Both the position numbers and the translations under genes were made by a program. The notes under the pieces are model-generated. The model was not told where the DNA came from and ran no database searches. It was given only the letters and a program-made list of their open reading frames with translations. Below, piece after piece: positions 11,585 through 22,745 of a stretch of DNA of 64,000 bases. The DNA is from Agrypnia vestita (lineage: Eukaryota; Arthropoda; Insecta; Trichoptera; Phryganeidae): NCBI GenBank assembly GCA_016648135.1, contig JADDOH010023699.1:34916-98915 (forward strand), read 5' to 3'. Every line of letters starts with the position of its first letter. Position 1 is the stretch's first letter.

Positions 11585-12020
11585 AAAAATGTCCTTAGGT
11601 TTTCACGGCCATTCAGAATCTTCTGTGTATAGTTTTCTGGGACATTCTGCCGCGTGTATGTGACCTCTCTGGCCAACGTTTCGGATCCCATTGCAGGGTC
11701 CATCATCAGGGCTAATGTGATGAGTTTGTGTTGAAGTGTAGGTTAAGTATGCGTATACCCTGCAATACCGTACCGAAGTCAGGGTGTCTCCAAGTATGTG
11801 TTATGTTAAGAACTGGATTGCAGTACCGTGTCGAAAGCAGGGTGTGTGTGTCTTGTTGTAGTGTGTTGTGCATCTACTAACGGATGTCGGGCCGTGCGAA
11901 TCGTCGATTTGATATATGCTACAGCGCTGGATACCACTAGGTTTTAACGAAACTTTGGCCAGAGAGGTCACATACACACGGCAGAATATCCCAGAAAACT
12001 ATACACAGAAGAGTACCTGG
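11585..12020. mobile_element. foldback element P1 with hammerhead-like core, copy 1
   Basis: The left arm (about 11590-11720) and a shorter right arm (about 11947-12015) are inverted copies sharing 'ggccagagaggtcacatac' and 'cccagaaaactatacacag'. They flank about 230 bp of unrelated sequence. On the - strand the left arm carries CTGATGA (11703-11709), a GGACC/GGATCC hairpin, and GAAAC (11678-11682), followed by GTT and GGCC. Confidence 0.55.
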
Positions 12021-12953
12021 ATAAACTTCGCAAAAATCGATTACGAATGTATGCAAAGAAGGCATATAAAAGTGTATCTTCAATTTTTCTTCTGATTTAC
12101 TTGTTTTATGATTTCTGCCATGGTGCCCCATTGTGCAGCGTGATGCCGGCTGCACGTACAGCCTCCTATCGTACGTATTCCCCTTCCATGATCCGTATAT
12201 TTCTGCTCATTTATTGTATTCAAAAACCTCCATCGCTTTCTTCGTTTTTCCCATTCATCCCCGGGCCCAACAATGGGGTGGAAAAAAGCCTGCGAGAATC
12301 CATCAGGCAGCGGCGGCGTACTTGCAGTACCTCAGGAGGCAGCGCGCCGCGCGATATGGGAGATGTTTCATTGCGAAATATCTGCCTCGATCGGTTCTCC
12401 TAGAAAGTTTATTCAACACAGCTGACGGTCTATATTATTTTGTAGGTGTTTTGGCGTTTAAGTGACTTTTTTTATATATGAAGGGTATAAAAACAATGGC
12501 ATCAATATCCCATTGAAGTTTTTTTTTTTTTAACTAGAGACACTAAGAGGATAATAGGTACATGATACTCTGATAATAAACATTATAGTGTAGACTATGC
12601 CCATTATCCCAATTACAAGTGTCTTCGGCACGCTCTAGTAATATGTATTTTTGCAATTAATTATATTTTACATGTACATTTATGTATATTGTATATTTTG
12701 TGTTTGAATGTTGTGCGATTAGTATTTAATGAATGATTGATTTAATGGATCTATAGGACGTTAAATTAAATTTTAATTTAAATTAAAATTAGTTTAATTT
12801 TCTGAGATAAATACAAAAAACCTGTCACTACTCAAGGAAATTTCTCTTGTGTCTATGAAACCGACGTCTTATTGGAAATAAGTTTAAAAAATAATTGCCA
12901 TATCAGTTTTCCTTTTATATACGCGTATTAATAATATGCAACATTTAAATATT
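12021..12953. other. no gene recognised; GC-rich patch at 12240-12370
   Basis: Several frames stay open through 12047-12465 because of a local G+C rise ('ggcagcggcggcg', 'ggcagcgcgccgcgc'). I recognise no protein. The rest is AT-rich, with a self-complementary A/T run near 12765-12800. Confidence 0.45.
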
Positions 12954-13350
12954 GTCACAGTATCGTGGCTGTAGGTGGCAAAGTAAACAATAAAAACTAT
13001 TAAAATGTTGTATTTATGACACAAAGTCACTGGACACGAATCATATCGGAGCACTATTCTTTAATGCACACTAATTATCACTTTAACAAATATTCCACAG
13101 AGGTTCGCAATAACTCCGCTTGCAAGCAGGCACGTAGATACTTCATCTTTTGCTATCCTTGTCACTCTGGTCACACTGCGCCACCGCACTTTTCTATGGT
13201 GGACTTCGTGTTGTCAAAAAAATAACTCGTCCGTGGCGCGCGCCGGCTCTTGTTTTATACAAAACATGTTGGTGTGTCGAATTTTCGAGACCGTTCGATT
13301 ACTTCCTCCACATTTCCAATAAAGTGCGTAATTCTTTCTGATTCTATTAT
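12954..13350 (-). mobile_element. possible LTR fragment, - strand
   Basis: The left edge 'tgtcacagtatcgtggctg' resembles the edge of the better LTR at 50188 ('tgtcacgtgtcgtgactgc'). On the - strand a TATA-like 'gtataaaac' lies near 13255, followed by G+C-rich DNA, as in LTR promoters. I cannot fix the other end or find a target duplication. Confidence 0.35.
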
Positions 13351-13499
13351 CTCGTGATAATATGGATATTGATGCATTTGCTACCGAATAATGGACATTG
13401 CTGCTTTTGCTATTTACATGATTGGATATTGCTGTCTTTGCCATGTATCAGTTTTAAATCGATATCAATTCTCACTTTATACAGTGCATATTTTCGTCA

Positions 13500-13605
13500 T
13501 TCGTCTGTAATAATTATCTGGGATATTCTGCCGTGTATATAGAACCTCTCTGACTGACGTTTTGGTTCCTACTGCAGGGTCCATCAACAGGGTTGATGAC
13601 GGCAT
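13500..13605 (-). mobile_element. P1 element fragment, copy 2
   Basis: It matches P1 on the - strand ('gggatattctgccgtgtata', 'acctctctg', 'gcagggtccatca'). The core is decayed: CTGTTGA in place of CTGATGA and AAAAC in place of GAAAC. Confidence 0.5.
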
Positions 13606-13736
13606 AAAAAACATTATTTTATTTTCGAAGAAACTGATATAAATTTGTGAAAACGTGTATGTGTTGAGGTGGACAGCGGTGCGGAGAGCGCAGTGATAGA
13701 GGAAATTCTATAAGATTCACCATCCTCATATAAATT

Positions 13737-14290
13737 CTTCTTCTTCTTCTTATGGTGCCATCTCTTTTCAGAGGTCGGCAATCATTCTGGCGATTACAAT
13801 TTTATTTACTATCGCACGGAATAACTTTACTGTTAATAGTTACACTTGTACAGTCACTCAGTTATGCAGCCGTGAGATGCGGCGTCTTCCAAAGCCACGT
13901 ATTTTCCCCTGGATGGATTTGGTTCAGACTCTATTTTGGTCATCTCATAATATGTCCGAGATACTCCAGCTTTCTTGTCTTGACAGTTTGCAGCACTTCT
14001 CTGTCTTTTTCCATACGCCAGAGGATTTCATCATTCGTCACTATATTCACCCAGGAAACTTTCAAAATGTGTCTACAGATCCACATCTCAAAAGCCTCGA
14101 CTTTGCGGATTAGTTCTTGGTTAAGTGTTCATGCCTCCACCCCATATTCTAAGTTGTAGGCTTAGGTCATGGTTAGAAAATAACGGTCTCATTCTGAGAA
14201 ACGCACTTCTTGTCATCTCTATTCGAGCTTTTACTTCTTGAGATGGATTCCAGTTCTCATTCGTCCATGCAACTAAGTGCTTTAATATTT
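13737..14290 (-). mobile_element. RTE-T retroelement 3' part, - strand, with GAA tail
   Basis: The + strand starts with a (TTC)n run at 13737, which is a (GAA)n tail on the - strand. Reading the - strand across frames gives 'HQEVKARIEMTRSAF', 'GFEMWICRHILKVSW' and 'KTRKLEYLGHIMR', the C-terminal region of RTE-type polyproteins. Several stops break it. Further relics are at 40313-40480, 42515-42605 and 54110-54305. Confidence 0.7.
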
Positions 14291-14299
14291 AACAAACAT

Positions 14300-14825
14300 T
14301 TTTATTTTGTATATCAATTTAGGTAATTAATTCATTAGTTTTTATAAAATCAGTTTAATTATTCCAAAAAATTATTGAAAATGCTGACGAGTTATTTTAT
14401 CGTACATGCCATCGGCGACATTTGTCGGATTGCATTTTACACGCCTGTTTATTTGATTTATGTACTCGTATATGATTAGATAATAGATAAGCTGATCCAG
14501 TGTTTTTCTCTTTTAATGAGAAGATAAGACTTATCAGTCGGCACATATTGATATGTAACAAGAGCTCTTAGATAATATTAATTGATATGCACGCTGTACA
14601 TCGATGCGATTTTAAATACAAGTCGTTTTTTTTTCAATAGTGACGCCATCTTTTAATTAATCATGATAAAGAATATGATAATAAATATATTTTATAATCA
14701 TTATCAAATGAATTATTTAATATATCGATTAATCCTTCTACAATAATAGCAAAATGATTTTATGGTGACACTATTCATATAATTAATGAGAATACGTCTT
14801 GTTTTCAACGCTAATTTCTGAAAAT
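14300..14825. other. no gene recognised
   Basis: This AT-rich spacer has no protein, RNA gene or clear repeat that I can identify. Confidence 0.5.
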
Positions 14826-14945
14826 CAAAAAAAATATATATATATATATATAATATTATATTATATATCTTATATATATACTATATATATATATATATAT
14901 AATATATAGTATATACATATATAATATATATATATGTATATTTAT
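14826..14945. repeat. TA-rich microsatellite
   Basis: Imperfect (TA)n of about 120 bp, interrupted by 'ctta' and 'ctat' variants. Confidence 0.9.
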
Positions 14946-15000
14946 TTATTTTTTTATTGTCTGTATGACAATTTTTTATTTTTGATTTTTAGTATACTCA

Positions 15001-15237
15001 TATACAGTATGTAACAAAGCTAGTACACAATACTTTACAGGTGGATTCCTGCCTTGAATATCAGTCGAAAATGTTCAAACAACCTCAGCGTTGTGTAAGA
15101 AATGCAAACTTGATATTGCATAACACCATTATTATTGATATTAGGTCATGGTTGCTTGAACGTTTTCGACTCATAATCAAGACAGGAATCCATCTGTAAA
15201 ATATCGTAGACTAGCTCTGTTACACTCTGTATAATAT
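15001..15237. mobile_element. MITE M1, short copy
   Basis: A foldback of about 237 bp. The left end 'tatacagtatgtaac' pairs with the right end 'gttacactctgtata', and 'ctttacaggtggattcctg' pairs with 'caggaatccatctgtaaa'. Interior words ('ggtcatggttgcttgaa', 'gactcataatcaag') match 21918-22437 and 1-117. Confidence 0.75.
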
Positions 15238-15659
15238 ATAGTTTTTAGTTTACGTTTAGTAAAGTATTTATTTATTTATAGTATATATACCTTATTTTGA
15301 GAACAGTATACTGATTAAAGTGCCATTCACCTCGAAACATGTTGATATTGACCACATGTAAAGATAACTTATGCTTAAAATAAACCTGTCACATTACAGA
15401 TGTTTCTAATAAAACAGGCATAGTGCAACCAAAATGGTATAATTCACTTTTATAAATAAATAAATAAAGAGCCAGCGAAAGGGTACAATACCAATAACTA
15501 ACGGTTCTTCGTCTCTTCCCAGTCTCAATCTTCTCTTCTCTTTGAGGGATGAGGTGGAAAAATTTGAGTATTCGTTTCAGATTTTTTCGGTTATACCTGA
15601 TTTAATTATAATTCAATTTTCTGACATGTGGAAGAATACCAAATAATGACGTATGGCGT

Positions 15660-15960
15660 TTAAGTGAAACAATTAGGATTAAGCAAACATTGCGGACTTC
15701 CGAGATGAAGACACAGAAGATCTAGCAAACAAGACTCCGGGATATCGCGGGAGAACCACCAGAATTAAAGAGATGTGTGAGGCTGAGGACATTGTACGAT
15801 GGAGTCAAAAGTGAAGAAGGGATCAGTACGGTCATGTAAAAGTCAGCCTCATGGAACCCGCCCATGCGTAAGACCTTCCAAAAGATAGAAGGACTCCTGG
15901 ACTCCTCACAGGAGGCATTATCCTCTGGAAAACAGAATACATATCTCTATCTATTAAAAG
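15660..15960 (+). mobile_element. RTE-like C-terminal relic
   Basis: A broken frame around 15730-15960 gives text such as 'LRTLYDGVKSEEG' and 'SQEALSSGKQNTYLYL', similar in style to the C-terminal tails of the RTE-type elements nearby. No domain is intact, so the assignment is weak. Confidence 0.3.
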
Positions 15961-15974
15961 GAAGAAAAATAATA

Positions 15975-16335
15975 ATACTTCATGTTTTATTTATTTATTT
16001 ATTTAACGCCCTTATGGGCTTTTACAAATATACAAAATATAAATTTAAAAAAATAACATAAGACAGATAAAATAATAAACAGATAAAAGGCACAAATAAT
16101 AATAGTTAAAAAGTAAAATAGTAATGCAGAAAAACATAAGACAGATAAAATAATAATACAGTTAAAGGTACAAATAATAATAACTAAAAGGTAAAATAAT
16201 AATACAGAAAAATTTATTATCCATTTCCTTTTCGTTGAGATGTAAAGAACTGTATCAGCCTTGTCCTATACACAGTTATATTATCAGCAAAAATGTCAGC
16301 CGCCTCTGCATGTTTACGTTGTCTATTCACATAAG
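15975..16335 (-). mobile_element. LINE-R 3' end, - strand
   Basis: The + strand reads (TTTA)n then 'acgcccttatgggctttta', A/T-rich imperfect tandem units, then 'tcagccgcctctgcatg'. The same sequence occurs inverted at 47530-47880. Read as a 3' end it has the end of a coding region, an A/T-rich untranslated region with internal repeats, and an (AAAT)n tail. Confidence 0.65.
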
Positions 16336-17084
16336 TATATATAAAACCGTAAAACAAACCCCAATATTAATGTGGCGTCCGAGAAATGTATTTAGTTTCG
16401 CGAGGCAGAAGAGAAATGTCGGCAACAAAAATAAATACTCGAAATTGTCGTATTAAAGGCTCACTTGTTCGCGGAAAACGCCTTAAAAAGAGCACTTTTA
16501 TCACCGTAAATGCCACCCCTCTTTCTTAAGGTATGAAAGGGACTTCCACGCGCCCTTGAGGACAAGTGTTTGTTGAAAGCCTTACCGCTTCGGAAGGGGT
16601 CTTAGACAGCGGCTTAAGTCCCGGTAAACATAAAACACGCGGCACAAAAACTGACTTATTAATATTTAGGTACCCGAGATACATGCAACTTTATATATTC
16701 ATATATACGCGTGTGTTTGATGTAACGTGGTTACATGTCGCCCCTTTAGAGGTAAAACTCACTCGGTGACATTGGAGTAGTTTGTGATAGTGAGATTAAA
16801 CATTCAACTTGTGATATGGCAGTTAGTTAGTGATATGTGGTGTAACATGATTATTTTGATCATGTCTTACCACACCGTGTCACACCACAAAGTAACTGCC
16901 ATATCAGTAAATAATTCAACATGTGATATTAAAATTAATGAAAATGTTCAATTTATGAATTTTACCACTAATTCACTAATTAATAGATACCGAATACTCA
17001 CTGATTTTTACCTGGAATACAGATATAGTACTATAGTGGATGTTGATCTTTAGTTAGAGTAACACTCATGTGAATAGTATTTTG
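16336..17084. other. no gene recognised
   Basis: A moderately G+C-rich patch at about 16480-16640 has no recognisable product. The remainder is AT-rich. Confidence 0.45.
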
Positions 17085-17240
17085 TGACGGTGTTGGTGTG
17101 TATGTAATACTGTGGTTATGGTGTGTTGTGATACTAACATGCTAGTGTAATGGTTGTCCTGATAAAGAAAAGGGTTACGTCTCAAAACCGGTACACAAAA
17201 AAGTAATTTTTAGTGGTTATATACTAACATAAATATAACA
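17085..17240 (+). other. hammerhead-like module, family P2, copy 2
   Basis: It shares 'gtaatggttgtcctga', 'aaaccggta' and 'atataacta'-like flanks with 3040-3180. The core is damaged: CTGATAA (17159-17165) and CAAAACCGGTA (17183-17193), so both invariant positions G8 and G12 of a hammerhead are lost. Confidence 0.45.
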
Positions 17241-17511
17241 TTTTATTAAAATGTCTGACCACAAAGATAATGCTTTAAATAATTAAAAAAATATTAATAT
17301 TTAATTTGCTATTTTACTTTATTAATTATTTATTTATGACACTAATCCTAACTTATTTTTATATAATATTTCTAAAGCCTTGTTTATGTGCAAATATGTT
17401 TGTTTCTGAAATATTATAAAAAAATTCAGAAAAGTTGCCTTAACTGCTCCTTAAAATGATTACAATCATTCAATCAAAGGGACTATTGGCTCCGAAACAT
17501 GATGATAATTA

Positions 17512-17760
17512 AGAATGCTCTTAGGTTTTCAAGGCCACTCAGAATCTTCAAGTTTGTGTTTACTGGGTTATTATGCCTTGTTGTTACTACCTTTCGGGCC
17601 GACGTTTCGGATCCCATTTCAGGGTCCATCACCAGGGCTGATGTGTTGAGTGTTGAGCCCATCAGCCCTGATGATGGACCCTGCAATGGGATCCGAAACT
17701 TCGGCCCGAAAGGTCATAACAACACGGCATAATACCCCAGTAAACACAAACTTGAAGATA
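17512..17760. mobile_element. P1 foldback pair, copy 3
   Basis: The two halves (about 17544-17642 and 17650-17759) are inverted copies. The left half on the - strand has CTGGTGA and GAAAC. The right half on the + strand has CTGATGA (17668-17674), a GGACCC/GGGATCC hairpin with a one-base bulge, and GAAAC (17695-17699). The layout resembles inverted terminal repeats of Penelope-like elements, but no coding sequence lies between the arms. Confidence 0.6.
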
Positions 17761-18015
17761 ATTATATAAATAGTGGTTTAATTAAAGAGTTTTCTTCTCA
17801 TTCTTTTTTTCATGTTTCTATATTTCTCGGTTTCGTCAACAAAACGTGTCAGTATCCTATCACAGGTGATAGTTGATAACATCGAAGTTACAATTATACC
17901 GTTGCGTTAGACTGATAAAGGCCTCATCTAATCGAAGTTACTTGCCATTAGCGTTGAAGTGTCCGCCGCGTTAATACTTCTGTGTCCTTAAAAACAAGAA
18001 ATAAGTATTTTCACG

Positions 18016-18154
18016 ATGGAGGTTTGTAAATTGACGTACTTCAACGTTCGTGCTCTGGGAGAACCAATCAGGATGCTTCTGGCGTACTTGAAGATACCGT
18101 TTGAAAACGTGATGGTGGAAGTTTTCGGACCGGAATGGAAAGATATTAAGTCAA
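18016..18154 (+). CDS. sigma-class GST, alternative first exon 1a
   Basis: Exon 1a starts at ATG 18016 in the context ttttcacgATGG and encodes 46 residues plus one base, ending at a strong donor (CAA|gtaagt, GT at 18155). The protein reads 'MEVCKLTYFNVRALGEPIRM' onward; the tyrosine at position 8 is the expected catalytic residue of sigma GSTs. It has the same length (139 bp) and phase as exon 1b at 26371, and the two are about 70% identical in protein, with differences clustered after residue 29. No copy of exons 2-4 occurs between 1a and 1b. It can therefore only make a full enzyme by joining to exon 2 at 28783 across a 10.6 kb intron, or it is a leftover of a partial duplication. The intact frame, start context and donor favour an alternative first exon with its own promoter. 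Confidence 0.8.
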
Positions 18155-19069
18155 GTAAGTGGAATCTAGACGTCTCTAAATAGACATTGTCTTTTTTGGG
18201 TGTTCATAGGGCTAACATATGGCTGACTCAAGTGATCCTTTTACACAATGTAACCAAAAAAAATCATAGATGTGGCAGTCTATCACGGGTGGAATCGGTG
18301 AACGTCATATTGTGCCTGATGGATCTTGCAAATAGTATCCACTTGGGTATTGCCAAGCTTTAGGCAAAATTTTATGCAAAATCGCTGCTCTTTTCATTCT
18401 GTCATTTCACAAAAACTGTCAATCTGACTATACTTTCCTACTCGGAAAGTAACTGCCAGCAACTCACGCTTTTTGTGGACGGAAAAAACCCACGCATGCC
18501 CATGAAATTTAATTACAAATTTCCACCAATATCCAAAAAATAAAAATTTGATTGTTCCTTAAAGCACCATTGAACAAAAATAATACATTTACGAAGCGAT
18601 TTTTGAAAAAGCTAAAAGTGATAAAATAACAAAATTATACACATTAAATTTAAGATTAATTTAATGGAATCAAAAAAATAAATGGATGTGTGGGACATAA
18701 AAGCGAAGGCAATCATTATCCAAAAAATTAAAAAAACGTTTTGAATGCAGTCACCAAGGATTACTAATTTAAAATGCACTGAATTCTAGATTTTATATAT
18801 TTAACCTTTCCAAAATCATGTTTCCTATAAATGTATGGTTTATATTATAGATTTATAGGAAAAACTATAAATAAATGTATATATTGTGTATGTATATAAA
18901 TTCAGTGCATTATAAATCAGTAATCACATACTCATCCTGTCTTTTACATAAAATGAAGGACTTATTCTTGACTGCATTCTCCTATTTCTAGCTAGAAAGT
19001 AATATCTTTTGCAGAATAAAATGTCCAATTTACTTTAATTATAGAATAAGCAGAGATTATTTAAATTAA
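18155..19069 (+). other. GST intron 1a, proximal part
   Basis: No coding signal follows the exon. About 18683-18970 resembles the MITE M3 at 43662-43896 ('gtgggacataaaagcgaagg', 'aaaatcatgtttcctata', 'cattataaatcagtaatc'). About 18280-18330 carries the 'ggtggaatcggtgaacg' word of repeat R5. Confidence 0.45.
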
Positions 19070-19470
19070 TTGATGGAAGTCAATGACTTGGGTATCCTGC
19101 TAGACTCCAAATTAAATTATATTACCCATATAAACAAAATATCCAATAAAGGACTTAAATTACTCGGCTTTATTATTCGCACCTCACAAAACTTTATTAA
19201 CGTAATAATCTTTAGTGAGAAGTCAATTGGAATATTATGGACACCACATTATGCGACTCACATACAGACATTAGAAAAATTCCAATTAAATTTTCTAAGA
19301 TACGTGAATTACAGGTTAAGAATTCCAATCGAACACATCAATTATAATCAAGTTCTTATTCAGACAGGTCTAATTTAACTTAGCGACAGACGCATTATTG
19401 CTGATCTCATATATTTATACAAAATAATTAATTCTTATGTCTTGGATTCCCGGAATATATAATATATAAT
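19070..19470 (+). pseudogene. LINE-C-like reverse transcriptase relic
   Basis: 'MMEVNDLGILLDSKLNYITH', 'LEKFQLNFLRYVNYRL' and, past a stop, 'RRIIADLIYLYKIINS' align in order with the C-terminal part of LINE-C (37700-38619). An internal deletion of roughly ten to twenty residues sits after 'IFSEKS'. It is intronic and decayed. Confidence 0.7.
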
Positions 19471-19504
19471 AATATGATATTATATTTTATTATAATATTT
19501 TTTT

Positions 19505-20425
19505 TTTTTATTTATTTATTTATTTAAAAAATCCTTGTTTACAAATAAAGATACTTAATACTAATTTAACAATAAAACATAAGATAAAACATAAGATAAA
19601 TTACACATTTTTTGTTTTGTTTAATTTGTGGATTATGCCACTCTACTAGGCTACGCCTGTCCCAGAGTGGCGTTATAGCACACAATTATAATATTTTTTC
19701 GAGTTCGTCAGTAGTATTTATTTTCATAAGGTAGTTATTATGTATCTATAGAGTATCAAGTGGAATGTTAGTGAAAGTTGAGTTAGTCATAAGTCCAAGT
19801 GTAAATATGTGTAGAATAATTGTTTAATGTAAAAAGGGTTAAAGTTTTGTTTAAGATTATTTTTTTATTTTCTTTAATTAATTAATTAATTTATATAGGT
19901 ATATATTTTTATTTAAAGACATTATTACGCAATTACAGTAAGTAAATTTTCAGTTGCTGTTCTACCTTTGGAGGTAAGCCTGTTGTTTGCTAAAGCTTTT
20001 ATTTTATTAATTGAGTATATTCTGATTTCCGGGAAGTCTGTTTTAAATATGTTAAATATTTTAGGCCCTATGTATGAGTAATTTTTCTGTCCATGTGTTG
20101 TCTTAGTTTTTGGTATTTCGTCAAGGTTTCGTAATGCTTGTCTAGTATTATGTGAATGCGAGTTACTGGTTGCTGTTAGGTGGTTTGTGTTTTTAATGTA
20201 GAAGATGAGGGTAGACTTAACGAACAGCTGTCTAACGTTCAGTACATTAAATTCTCTGAATAGTCTGTCTGATTGGTATGTAAATGGTTTCTTATTAATG
20301 ACTCGGAGCAAGGTTTTTTGTGCCGTTATAGCTGGTTTTAATGTGGTTTTGTAAGTACCTCCCCAACTTGGAATCGCATAGTTCAAAAATGACTGGGCAA
20401 GAGCATAATAGATAGTTTTGAGTTG
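19505..20425 (-). mobile_element. LINE-J1, 5'-truncated copy 2
   Basis: In the - direction this copy starts at the codons for 'QLKTIYYALAQ' (junction near 20425) and ends in an (AAAT)n tail at about 19509. It matches 8096-9020 almost base for base. In the 153-residue open frame (19925-20386) only two residues differ from copy 1 (N for D in 'VLNVRQ', R for W in 'NNRLTSK'). The 3' stem-loop is preserved at 19637-19661. It lies in GST intron 1a, antisense to the gene. Confidence 0.9.
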
Positions 20426-20545
20426 TAATATAATAATAATATAATTAATTAATGTTAATAATTAATGTTAATATAATATATTATATTATATTATATTATA
20501 TTAATTACCTATATATTATATTAATATATAATATAATATCATCCA
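20426..20545. repeat. AT-rich low-complexity DNA
   Basis: 'taatataata' and 'ttatattata' repeats flank the truncated end of LINE-J1 copy 2, so any target-site duplication cannot be read reliably. Confidence 0.7.
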
Positions 20546-21227
20546 TATCTGTTCACATACCGGACAGAATGTTTTTTACTACAACGAAAGCAACACTTCT
20601 CACCAAAAATACTCCACGATCAACAGACTTTCCTAGGAAACGAGTATGCAAAAAATTGCAGATATTCTCAGCGTCAACCTAAGTCGTAACTGATATCTCC
20701 TTAACGAACATTTTACCATTCATTTATTTGATTAAACTTTCTTAATACATCAACGAATACATGTCTTTGTTCATACTTATATATGCCTTATAATCTTTAC
20801 TTAATTTGTGATTTATGTACTTTGCAAAAATGCGTTTTTTTAACATTCTGTCACAGAGTATTAATTTGGAATGAGATGAATAAAACCCCGTTTTTTATGA
20901 GAGGGAAACATTTTTTCATATTAATATTAATAAAGCTACGTAGGCACTTTTAAGGTTCAATAATAATGAAAAATTATTTATTTTCACCGAAATGACTAAC
21001 TAATTACGTCGAAATATTTTTAGTAGTGTAGGGTCATCCACTTTGAAAGTTTCAGAGCTCTAGATAGTCAGAAAGTTGGTGAAAAATCCATTTTAAGATT
21101 CCGCCATGGCAAAAATCAAAAAAAAAAAGTCAAAGAGAGCTAATTGAAAGCGTGTAAAAATGACTGCACTCATTTTTTTAAATATTGTTACCTTTATTTT
21201 TATGCCCCACATTTTACAGAGAACAAT
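20546..21227. other. no gene recognised (GST intron 1a)
   Basis: Nothing here matches a protein family or another repeat in the window. Confidence 0.5.
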
Positions 21228-21660
21228 GTAAGAATATATTTACTCCCTTTCTTTTAACTCGTGGCGTCTGCTTGCTTGTCTGACGAAAAAATTTTGGATC
21301 GATTTTTAACCCTTTTTCCGTGATCCAATCGAGCTGAAACGTGGCGACGATCAAGAAGATCTATCAAATTTTCGTTAAAAAAAAATAATAATTTCAGTAT
21401 AATTTTGGATTTTTCAAATTTTTAATAGTTTTTTCATACAACTTTGTAAGTTGTATGAAGAGACTGCGACGCATCTGGTAGGCACTAAATCTGATTATAG
21501 TATAATTATGGATTTTTGGATTTTTTCACTACTCCCTTTCATAGCGTCGCCCGACCGAAGCCCAACGCGTAGGTTAAGCGCCAAATCAGTTTCTACTAGT
21601 AAATGAGAAGGGGAGTATTATAAAAACTTGGATTTTATGGGTTAGTTTTTTAAATATTCT
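21228..21660 (+). repeat. dispersed repeat R1, copy 1
   Basis: Shared words in order are 'tactccctttcttttaac', 'gtctgcttg', 'atccaatcgagctgaaac', 'tttcatagcgtcgcccgac' and 'ataaaaacttgg'. Other copies are at 46010-46330 and 48577-49110, with a partial one at 22600-22745. It is non-coding and probably a non-autonomous transposon. Confidence 0.7.
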
Positions 21661-21917
21661 TACTTTGTTGTCTAATGTTACACTTAGGTCATTTATAAGG
21701 ATGAATAAAATGAGCCGTCGATGAACCGTTAATAAATAAATAAATAAATAAAACATTGCGCTAAAGCATTATGTTCATTGGGTCCTGGTTCTAGAGCGGT
21801 TCACAAATGTTCGCCTAAGGCAGATTTCACGGCTTCTCTGCCGTGTAAGTCTTCCAGAACAAGATACAAGCTGCTCGGATTAATTCTGCCGATATTATTT
21901 TACATTTTGAGAATACC

Positions 21918-22437
21918 ATATACAGGGTGTCTCATAGCCAGTAGCAGAAACTTTACAAGGCCTTGATAATGAGTCGAAAATGTTCAAGAAACTATGACCT
22001 AATGTCAATAGTTGTGGAGATATGCAATGTCAAAGTCTGCATTTTTTTTCGATATTTCTGATTTTTTTAAATAAAGTTGAACTATCGTAACAGTTACTTA
22101 TATCAATTATGAAAAATTCATTCACTTCAATACAACTCAAATTACATGAAAAAAACCTTTTAAAAATATTTTTTCAATTTTTCTAAGGTTTTTATCATTT
22201 TATTTAAGTTATATTAAAGTGAATGAATTTTGCATAATCGACATGATAGTTTAACATTTTACAAAAAATATTTTAGGAATATTGAAAAAAATTATGCAAA
22301 CTTTGATGATGATGGTATCTACATCTCCAAAATTATTGATATTAGTTCATGGTTGCTTGAATATTTTTGACTCATTAGGCAGGAATCTACCTGTAAAGTT
22401 TTTGCTACTAGCTATGAGACACCTGTATAATGTAGAT
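21918..22437. mobile_element. MITE M1, long copy
   Basis: A foldback of about 520 bp. The left end 'atacagggtgtctcatagc' pairs with the right end 'gctatgagacacctgtat', and inner words such as 'attcattcactt' and 'aagtgaatgaatt' also pair. It has no coding capacity. It is the fullest M1 copy in the window. Confidence 0.8.
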
Positions 22438-22599
22438 AATAATATAGTTAAGATGATTTTTTTACTTTGAGAGAAGTTTAAAAATGTAGGTATATAATTT
22501 TTCGGATCGTCATCTATGATCCGACACTTCGAATGTCAACTTGTATCTATACAAATAGTGAAGAATTTTTATACTATATATTAAACCCTTCACATAAAC

Positions 22600-22745
22600 T
22601 TCTCCGCTGGTCTTGATTTCTTGTCAAAAATCTTGGATGTGAAAATCAACACACTTCCCGTCATCCAATCGAGCTGAAATTTTGCACATCGACTTGATGT
22701 CGATGATAAAGCATTTTTATTTTTACATACTTTTGCGATCACCCT
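22600..22745 (+). repeat. R1 partial copy
   Basis: It shares 'cttccCgtcatccaatcgag' and 'ctgaaattttgca' with the central part of R1; the ends are lost. Confidence 0.45.

Noticed and set aside
12047..12465. Overlapping open frames of 110-118 residues
   Set aside because: Two frames stay open together because of local G+C content; neither resembles a protein family.
14826..14945. Replication origin or regulatory site in the TA-rich run
   Set aside because: A plain TA microsatellite explains it.
17460..17512. Another hammerhead-like core ('ctccgaaacatgatg')
   Set aside because: GAAAC is present but no CTGANGA lies upstream at a usable distance.
18016..18154. First exon of a separate, complete second GST gene
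   Set aside because: No copies of exons 2-4 occur between 18155 and 26370, so it either shares the downstream exons or is a partial duplicate.
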